Assembly: GCA_002711125.1 (NCBI GenBank)
Contig: PAHN01000007.1
Span: forward strand, 136,987-183,863
Reading direction: 5' to 3'
DNA: 46,877 nt
From: Flavobacteriales bacterium
GTDB taxonomy: Bacteria; Bacteroidota; Bacteroidia; Flavobacteriales; BACL11
The notes beneath the pieces are model-generated. The model saw only the letters and a list, made by a program, of their open reading frames with translations, ran no database searches and was not told the origin of the DNA. Below, piece after piece: positions 42,069 to 46,877 of the stretch (positions within the stretch are counted from its first letter, which is position 1; each line of letters begins with the position of its first letter). The translations under genes were made by a program, and so were the position numbers.

Positions 42069-43367
42069 CTATTTAATTGCTTGCGGAGTTGTTGTTCTAT
42101 ATTGATGGTGGTAAGGACACCAAGAATCACATTTTGCTTCAATGAAGCGAAATAGTTGTTTGCATTTAAAATTACTACAATAATGATTTAAATTCACATC
42201 TTTAGCCTCTAAAGCAAACCTAAAGTATTTTATGTTTCCATTTCTTGATTTCCAACTAGACATTTTATTGCAAATTTCCTGATGTATTTTAGATGTTATT
42301 TTGTAATCATTACCATTTTTAAAACAGAAACCATTACTTAAATCGTGATTTATTTTAACAACTATGGCTTGAAACTCTCCTTTAAAATCTGTACAATTAT
42401 TTCCAGAAATATCAGTATTATTAAAATATTTTTTTGCAAAACTTTTAAAAGACATATTTGTAAATTTAGCGTACTTTCCATTAGTTGGTTCATATTTAAG
42501 TCTATTATATAGTCTTTTTTGTTTCCAAGTATATTGGAATTCATTAATGAAACAAGCTTCAGGAGCACTTGTAATTTCCTCAAGGCCAGTACCGTTTTTA
42601 TCAATGTAATTACTGTAGCGTTTGTTATAGTCCTTATTAAGAACTAAAGTATTCCATAATAAATATTTTTCTGTTGTACTTGCAATTAACTCCGAACTTT
42701 TCGATGTTGGTCCCTGTGGGTTTGAAAGCCAAGCAATTTCATCTTTTAAACCATTTCGTTCAATAGATTTTCTACTGTTATAGCCATTCTCGATAGCTTT
42801 TAATCTTTTACTTAATTTAGGATGTGTTTTGTAAGTGTCATCCATATTATTTACAAATTTATAATAAACACTTTGAGCTTCTTCTAATGTGAATCCATCT
42901 TTTGCCATACAATATCCCATAAAAAAATCAGCTTCTAATTCGTTACTTCTACTAATTTCTAGATATTTTAACTTATTTCCCGTGTTGCTAGCAAGTAGCT
43001 TGTCAAATGTTGGAGAAAGATGGTTATACTTATGATGACCTATTTCGTGATAAAATACTGCAATTTGTTCTGCGCTATTATTAAGAAGATTAGTCATAAA
43101 ACTTTGATTATATCCAATATATTTAATTCCATTTTTCTGATAAGCAGCGGCATTTGGAAATAAATCACAACGAACAAGCTTAATGTTTGTATTATACCCT
43201 AATCCATTAGTTCTGTTTACCATTCCTTCAAAATAGATTTTTGCTTTAGTAGGAGCAGTATTCTCATTATACATACAACTGTTTACACTATTTGTGCCCC
43301 CAAATCCGCAAATTTGTCCAAAGCCAAACATAGGCAAGCTAAGTAATATAAGTAGTAGTTTTTTCAT
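42069..43367 (-). CDS. secreted M48-like zinc metalloprotease
   Basis: 432 residues. Signal peptide ending GFGQ, then a peptidase domain with His107-Glu-Ile-Gly-His111 in FYHEIGHHKYNH and the third-ligand helix SNELEADFFMGY (Glu143). This is the ExxAD arrangement of M48 (Ste24/BepA-like) peptidases, here without membrane helices. The C-terminal ~230 residues are novel to me, ending in a Cys/His-rich tail (HYCSNFKCKQL, KCDSWCPYHHQY). It probably acts in the periplasm on envelope proteins, perhaps on its lipoprotein neighbours. Confidence 0.82.
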   Translation of the reverse strand: MKKLLLILLSLPMFGFGQICGFGGTNSVNSCMYNENTAPTKAKIYFEGMVNRTNGLGYNTNIKLVRCDLFPNAAAYQKNGIKYIGYNQSFMTNLLNNSAEQIAVFYHEIGHHKYNHLSPTFDKLLASNTGNKLKYLEISRSNELEADFFMGYCMAKDGFTLEEAQSVYYKFVNNMDDTYKTHPKLSKRLKAIENGYNSRKSIERNGLKDEIAWLSNPQGPTSKSSELIASTTEKYLLWNTLVLNKDYNKRYSNYIDKNGTGLEEITSAPEACFINEFQYTWKQKRLYNRLKYEPTNGKYAKFTNMSFKSFAKKYFNNTDISGNNCTDFKGEFQAIVVKINHDLSNGFCFKNGNDYKITSKIHQEICNKMSSWKSRNGNIKYFRFALEAKDVNLNHYCSNFKCKQLFRFIEAKCDSWCPYHHQYRTTTPQAIK

Positions 43368-43373
43368 TTTAGT

Positions 43374-44150
43374 TTATTGTTTTTCAATTGATATTAATTC
43401 ATAATTATAACTTACGTAAGGAGCAATGTCAGAATCAACAACTCTATATATATAATTGTAGCACTCGAAATCAATTTCTTTTTCAATTATGCGTTTAGAA
43501 TAAATCCAACGGTTATTGTAAATATATTCATCATATGTTCCTGCACAAACACCATTCGACCCATAAATTTCAATTTTTTTATTTTCTAAATCGATATTTG
43601 ACATATCATCTAAAGAATTAAACGGTTTATAATTTATTTTATCCCAAAAATCAGCATAATCGCTATACATTCCAAATGAATATTCATATACTTTAATAGC
43701 GTTTACACCTCTTTGACCTACGCCTGCTTCTTTGATTAGTATTTCTTTTTTATTATCAAAATTAATATCTTGAAAATAAAATGAAGAATTATTAGAATCA
43801 TAATCAATTTTAAAATTATAATCTTTTTCTAAACTTAAATACTCACCTTTTTTTTTCACTTTAATTTTCTTAATAATCTCATTTTCTATAGAACAGAAAT
43901 TATTTATTATATATGATGTTCTATTGGTTTTTGTATTTGTTAATGCAATTCTTGCAGAACCAATATAACCGTAATTCTCGCTTCTTGGTGTCCAAATAAT
44001 TTTAATTTTGAAATCATTTATAATATCACTATATTTTATTGTTAGCGTATTTTCTAATTTTATTGAAATTTTTTCTTTCTTAATTTTATCTTTATCTCTA
44101 CAAGAATAAACCAATGGCAAGCAAAGTAATATAAGCAGTAGTTTTTTCAT
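43374..44150 (-). CDS. lipoprotein with FG-GAP/VCBS-like segment
   Basis: 258 residues. Lipobox VYSC after MKKLLLILLCLPL. The middle contains SSFYFQDINFDNKKEILIKEAG, resembling the FYFxDxNFDxKxEI pattern of VCBS-like calcium-binding surface proteins. Two more Cys lie near VCAGTYDE and IDFECYN. It is second in the operon, 14 bp after the SHOCT gene and 6 bp before the metalloprotease gene. Function unknown. Confidence 0.7.
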   Translation of the reverse strand: MKKLLLILLCLPLVYSCRDKDKIKKEKISIKLENTLTIKYSDIINDFKIKIIWTPRSENYGYIGSARIALTNTKTNRTSYIINNFCSIENEIIKKIKVKKKGEYLSLEKDYNFKIDYDSNNSSFYFQDINFDNKKEILIKEAGVGQRGVNAIKVYEYSFGMYSDYADFWDKINYKPFNSLDDMSNIDLENKKIEIYGSNGVCAGTYDEYIYNNRWIYSKRIIEKEIDFECYNYIYRVVDSDIAPYVSYNYELISIEKQ

Positions 44151-44164
44151 TTTAGTTTTTCGTT

Positions 44165-44641
44165 TTACAATAGTTTTTTCTTTTGTTCTGTAAATTCCTC
44201 TTCTGTAAGTATTCCCTTCTCTTTTAATTCTTGTAACTTCATTAATTTGTCAGTAATATTATTCAAATCAAAAGCAGGAGCTTCCTCAGTAGCTTCTTCA
44301 TTATGAATTTGAGATGTAGCAATTATAGCTAATGGTAATACTCCAAAAATGAGTCCAAAAATAGGGGATATAATAATACCAACCACCAGAAATATTTTTT
44401 GAAAAATACCTAATTTCCGGTCATTAAAAATTTTAATTGTTAACAAAAGAGTGATTAAAAGCGAGACGATTAAACCGACTATAAATCCACCTCCATAACC
44501 AATCCCATAAAGTCCTCCTAAAATAGCTCCTAAAGTAAAAGCAATCAATAAACCACCGGCAGAAGCACATAAATATAGGACTAACGCATCAACTTTTGTC
44601 TTACTTTTTTTAAAGTTAAATATCTCTTTAATATTTTTCAT
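44165..44641 (-). CDS. membrane protein with C-terminal SHOCT domain
   Basis: 158 residues. Three to four Gly-rich hydrophobic helices (~20-110; LYGIGYGGGFIVGLIVSLLITLLLTI) are followed by a SHOCT motif at the very end (ITDKLMKLQELKEKGILTEEEFTEQKKKLL). SHOCT domains are short oligomerisation or docking motifs. It is the first gene of the leftward cluster and the only one without the shared signal-peptide DNA. Confidence 0.8.
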   Translation of the reverse strand: MKNIKEIFNFKKSKTKVDALVLYLCASAGGLLIAFTLGAILGGLYGIGYGGGFIVGLIVSLLITLLLTIKIFNDRKLGIFQKIFLVVGIIISPIFGLIFGVLPLAIIATSQIHNEEATEEAPAFDLNNITDKLMKLQELKEKGILTEEEFTEQKKKLL

Positions 44642-44859
44642 AATCTTAGTTTATTGTTAATCTATTGTTTTAAAGTCGCTAACTTAATCATTTTTAAGGA
44701 TATTGTAATTTACCTCCTTATCACAGATAAACTTAGGACATATATACTAGATTCTTTTCTGTAGGGTAGATGCTTAACGTGGTCTCCTATAAAATATAAA
44801 TGTAATTTAATTTATAAATAAATAGATTTCCTCCACTTATTCCTCCCTAAGTAACTAAA
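44642..44859. other. non-coding stretch upstream of the SHOCT operon
   Basis: No convincing gene in either direction. It presumably contains the operon promoter, but no exact TAnnTTTG stands out on the minus strand near 44641. Confidence 0.4.
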
Positions 44860-44892
44860 AAACCCCTGTAATCTATTGAATTACAAGGGTTT
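44860..44892 (-). terminator. hairpin terminator downstream of tRNA-Asp
   Basis: Inverted repeat AAACCCCTGTAAT / ATTACAAGGGTTT (one mismatched pair) around CTATTGA. On the minus strand it is followed by TTTTTTAG, as expected for a terminator of the leftward tRNA transcript. Confidence 0.8.
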
Positions 44893-44906
44893 AATATTTT
44901 AAGTTG

Positions 44907-44980
44907 CGGTCTGGACGGGACTCGAACCCGCGACCCCATGCGTGACAGGCATGTATTCTAACCAGCTGAACTACCAGACC
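44907..44980 (-). tRNA. tRNA-Asp(GUC)
   Basis: 74 nt on the minus strand. Acceptor GGTCTGG/CCAGACC, discriminator G. Anticodon GTC (complement of 44944-44946) in the loop CTGTCAC. T arm GGGTTCGAGTCCC. CCA is not encoded. No repeat of its 3' end is found nearby, so this tRNA is not carrying an element here. Confidence 0.95.
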
Positions 44981-45027
44981 GACTTCTTTTTTTAAAGAGG
45001 TGCAAATATAATGTGTTTTTATAAAAT

Positions 45028-45945
45028 TCAAAACATTTTTTGTCTTTTCAGTAGATAGGTGTTAATTATATTATCAAATCCTTTATTAATGTCTACTTCA
45101 ATAAAGTCAATTTTATATTGCACACATTTTAATTTTAATTTTTTAAGAAATGAATCAGTTTGTTGTTGATATTTTTTTTTAAAATTTAAAGGATTAATTT
45201 TAATTTCTTCCTGACTTTCTAAATCAATAAATTTATATGATCTATTTTCAAATTCTAAGTTTTGTTCTGTTTTGGATTCATATAAATAAAATAAGATAAC
45301 TTCATGTTTATTGTATTTTAAATGTTTATATGGTTCAAACAGCATATCTAAAGATTGATTTGGATCTATAAAATCAGTAAATATAACAACCAGAGATCTT
45401 TTTTTTAATAATTCAGAAATTTTATGTAAGACATTATTAGAGTTAGTTAATTGTGGAGATTTAATTGGATTCTTTAATAATAATTTATCAAGTTCGTTAT
45501 ATAGTATTCTATTATGTCTCTGGGTTGTTTTGTTGGGAGTGTGTACTTCTAAGGAGTCTGTGTAGACACTAAGTCCTACAGCGTCTCTTTGTTTTTTTAG
45601 CAAATTAATTAATACTGCTGATGCATATACAGAGAATAATAATTTATTAGGAGTATTTAGAGTTATTTTTTTTCTTAATGGATAATACATTGAAGAGGAT
45701 GCATCAATTATAATTTGACATCTTAAATTTGTTTCTTCTTCAAACCTTTTATTAAATAACTTATTAGTACGCGCGAATAATTTCCAATCAATATGTCTAG
45801 TACTTTCTCCAGAGTTATATAGTCTATGTTCAGCAAATTCAACTGAAAATCCATGATATGGACTTTTATGTTTTCCTGTTATAAATCCTTCTACTACATT
45901 TCTAGCAAAAATTTCAATATTTGATGAAAGATTTGAGTAATCCAT
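45028..45945 (-). CDS. DUF58 (von Willebrand A-like) protein, MoxR/BatA-associated type
   Basis: 305 residues. DUF58 hallmark EHRLYNSGESTRHIDWKLFARTNKLFNKRFEEETNLR, followed by a vWA-like metal site beginning IIIDASSSMYYP and IFTDF. Such proteins are usually encoded beside MoxR AAA+ ATPases and work in protein-complex maturation or aerotolerance (Bat) systems. The partner ATPase is not downstream, since tRNA-Asp follows. It is separated from trxA by a terminator. Confidence 0.88.
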   Translation of the reverse strand: MDYSNLSSNIEIFARNVVEGFITGKHKSPYHGFSVEFAEHRLYNSGESTRHIDWKLFARTNKLFNKRFEEETNLRCQIIIDASSSMYYPLRKKITLNTPNKLLFSVYASAVLINLLKKQRDAVGLSVYTDSLEVHTPNKTTQRHNRILYNELDKLLLKNPIKSPQLTNSNNVLHKISELLKKRSLVVIFTDFIDPNQSLDMLFEPYKHLKYNKHEVILFYLYESKTEQNLEFENRSYKFIDLESQEEIKINPLNFKKKYQQQTDSFLKKLKLKCVQYKIDFIEVDINKGFDNIINTYLLKRQKMF

Positions 45946-45956
45946 AATTCAAAATA

Positions 45957-45980
45957 AAAAAAGGGCTTAAGCCCTTTTTT
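45957..45980 (-). terminator. terminator after trxA
   Basis: Perfect palindrome AAAAAAGGGCTT / AAGCCCTTTTTT, six bases past the trxA stop. It could act in both directions. Confidence 0.85.
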
Positions 45981-45986
45981 ATGATT

Positions 45987-46304
45987 TTACATGTGAGGTT
46001 CTAGAATTTCTAGAAGTTTAGATTTTGGCTGATTTCCTACTACTTTATCTACAACTTCACCATTTTTAAATACAAGTAAAGTTGGGATGTTTCTTACTCC
46101 ATAATTAACAGGAACATCTGAATTCTCGTCAATATTTACTTTTCCAATTACTGCTTTACCTTCAAGTTCATTATGAAGTTCATCAATAACAGGAGCTATT
46201 GCTCTACAAGGACCACACCATGTTGCCCAAAAGTCAACAAGTACAGGTTTGTCTGAATCAAGTACTAGTTTTTGAAAATTATCATCTGTAAATTCTACTG
46301 CCAT
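45987..46304 (-). CDS. trxA: thioredoxin
   Basis: 105 residues, standard length. Active site WATWCGPCRAIAP, cis-Pro in IPTLLVFKNGE, and no signal peptide, so it is the cytoplasmic thioredoxin that reduces protein disulfides, ribonucleotide reductase and methionine sulfoxide reductases. It has its own promoter box and terminator, so it is monocistronic. Confidence 0.96.
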   Translation of the reverse strand: MAVEFTDDNFQKLVLDSDKPVLVDFWATWCGPCRAIAPVIDELHNELEGKAVIGKVNIDENSDVPVNYGVRNIPTLLVFKNGEVVDKVVGNQPKSKLLEILEPHM

Positions 46305-46333
46305 ATTTTTGATTTTTATTAATTTATACTTTA

Positions 46334-46341
46334 CAAATTTA
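46334..46341 (-). promoter_or_regulatory. TAnnTTTG box for trxA
   Basis: The minus strand reads TAAATTTG, ending 29 bases before the trxA ATG. No clear -33 TTTG at the usual spacing. Confidence 0.45.
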
Positions 46342-46361
46342 GATATTATTTTTAAATTTTA

Positions 46362-46877
46362 TTAAACTTTTTTGAAACTTTTATTTAATTGAAATATAAT
46401 AAATATCTGTAAAAATAAAAGGATATAATGTATATAGTATACTAATTTTTGATTGTCTGAAATATTAAAAAAATGTTCAACTACATAATAAAAAATAACT
46501 GCATAAATCATCCCTATTATAAGTCCTGTTTGTCTATTAATATCAATAAATGTAAATATTTTTTTATTTTTTAATATATGAGTTTCTGCTCTTCCTAAAT
46601 AATCTCCAAAAAGGAATGTAATACTTCTACATATATATATTAACAATGCAATTTTATATGAAAAAGTAAATATTAAAAAAGCTAACATCCAGAATAACAT
46701 AATATATTCTACAAAAAGAGATATTTTAAAGAAGTAATTTATATTAATTATTTTTTGGTATTGTTTCGCAATAATGATTGATAAAACTGCAAATATAATT
46801 CCTAAAATAGCAATTTCTAAAATTTTAATTGGTTGATATTGACTGATGTATGATCCTATTCCAATTCCAAGAAAAAG
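46362..46877 (-). CDS. polytopic membrane protein (5' end outside window)
   Basis: The reading frame stays open from 46362 to the right edge (171 codons); an internal Met at 46700 is not necessarily the start. Five to six hydrophobic helices are separated by short basic loops. The loop GDYLGRAETHILKNKKIFTFIDINRQTG and the helix-loop arrangement recall the C-terminal half of an MFS carrier, but I cannot assign it. It is upstream of trxA in the same direction. Confidence 0.65.
   Translation of the reverse strand, partial: LFLGIGIGSYISQYQPIKILEIAILGIIFAVLSIIIAKQYQKIININYFFKISLFVEYIMLFWMLAFLIFTFSYKIALLIYICRSITFLFGDYLGRAETHILKNKKIFTFIDINRQTGLIIGMIYAVIFYYVVEHFFNISDNQKLVYYIHYILLFLQIFIIFQLNKSFKKV

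Noticed and set aside
44907-44980. tRNA-Asp as a second integration site
   Set aside because: No repeat of its 3' end and no recombinase are found on its downstream side within the window.

Overview
The window is strongly A+T-rich (about 30% G+C by eye) and looks like a chromosomal segment of a marine-type Bacteroidota, probably Flavobacteriales. Signs of this are repeated TAnnTTTG promoter motifs in front of genes, secreted proteins ending in a type IX secretion (T9SS)-like C-terminal sorting domain, SPII lipoproteins, and a Bacteroidota-style tyrosine recombinase with Ser in place of the first catalytic Arg.

Layout. (1) 1-10468: a nearly complete phenylacetate (paa) catabolic cluster. paaA-B-C-D-G-H-I-J-Y-Z and a paaF-like hydratase run leftward, and paaE runs divergently. 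(2) 10472-15043: a leftward operon for a peptide/nickel-type ABC importer (lipoprotein binding protein plus two permeases with large insertions; no ATPase here). (3) 15177-15386: tRNA-Ser(GCU) and tRNA-Pro(UGG). (4) 15371-22752: an integrative element in the 3' end of tRNA-Pro, carrying a tyrosine recombinase and four likely defence genes (C5 DNA methyltransferase, DUF262/DUF1524 GmrSD-like nuclease, a small unknown protein, and a methyltransferase-like/AlbA_2 fusion). (5) 22753-23827: two very small single-gene units that end in the same 107-bp terminus and the same tRNA-Pro 3' fragment as the large element. Together with it they form a tandem, cassette-like array. This is the most unusual thing in the window. 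(6) 23888-36375: secreted, surface and redox genes. These include an LRR protein, five proteins with the same C-terminal sorting tail, periplasmic MsrB, a SOUL-MsrA fusion, a purple-acid-phosphatase-like enzyme, two cupredoxins and a QueD/FolE2 pair. Two small genes here are broken, one by a frameshift and one by an in-frame TGA. (7) 36414-40004: an MFS transporter, a histone-deacetylase-like enzyme and a RecD-like helicase. (8) 40007-44641: a leftward operon of eight small secreted, lipoprotein or membrane genes. Seven of them begin with almost the same 36-nt signal-peptide DNA followed by unrelated mature parts; one encodes an M48-like metalloprotease and the first a SHOCT membrane protein. 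(9) 44907-46877: tRNA-Asp, a DUF58 protein, thioredoxin and a membrane protein cut by the window edge.

How it fits together. The paa genes convert phenylacetyl-CoA by epoxidation (PaaABCDE), isomerisation (PaaG), ring opening and oxidation (PaaZ) and beta-oxidation-type steps (PaaJ, PaaF-like, PaaH), with thioesterases PaaI and PaaY as safety valves. The ligase PaaK is not in the window. The tRNA-Pro locus acts as an insertion hotspot. Copies of the shared terminus become more diverged with distance from the tRNA, as expected if new units enter next to the tRNA and push older ones outward.
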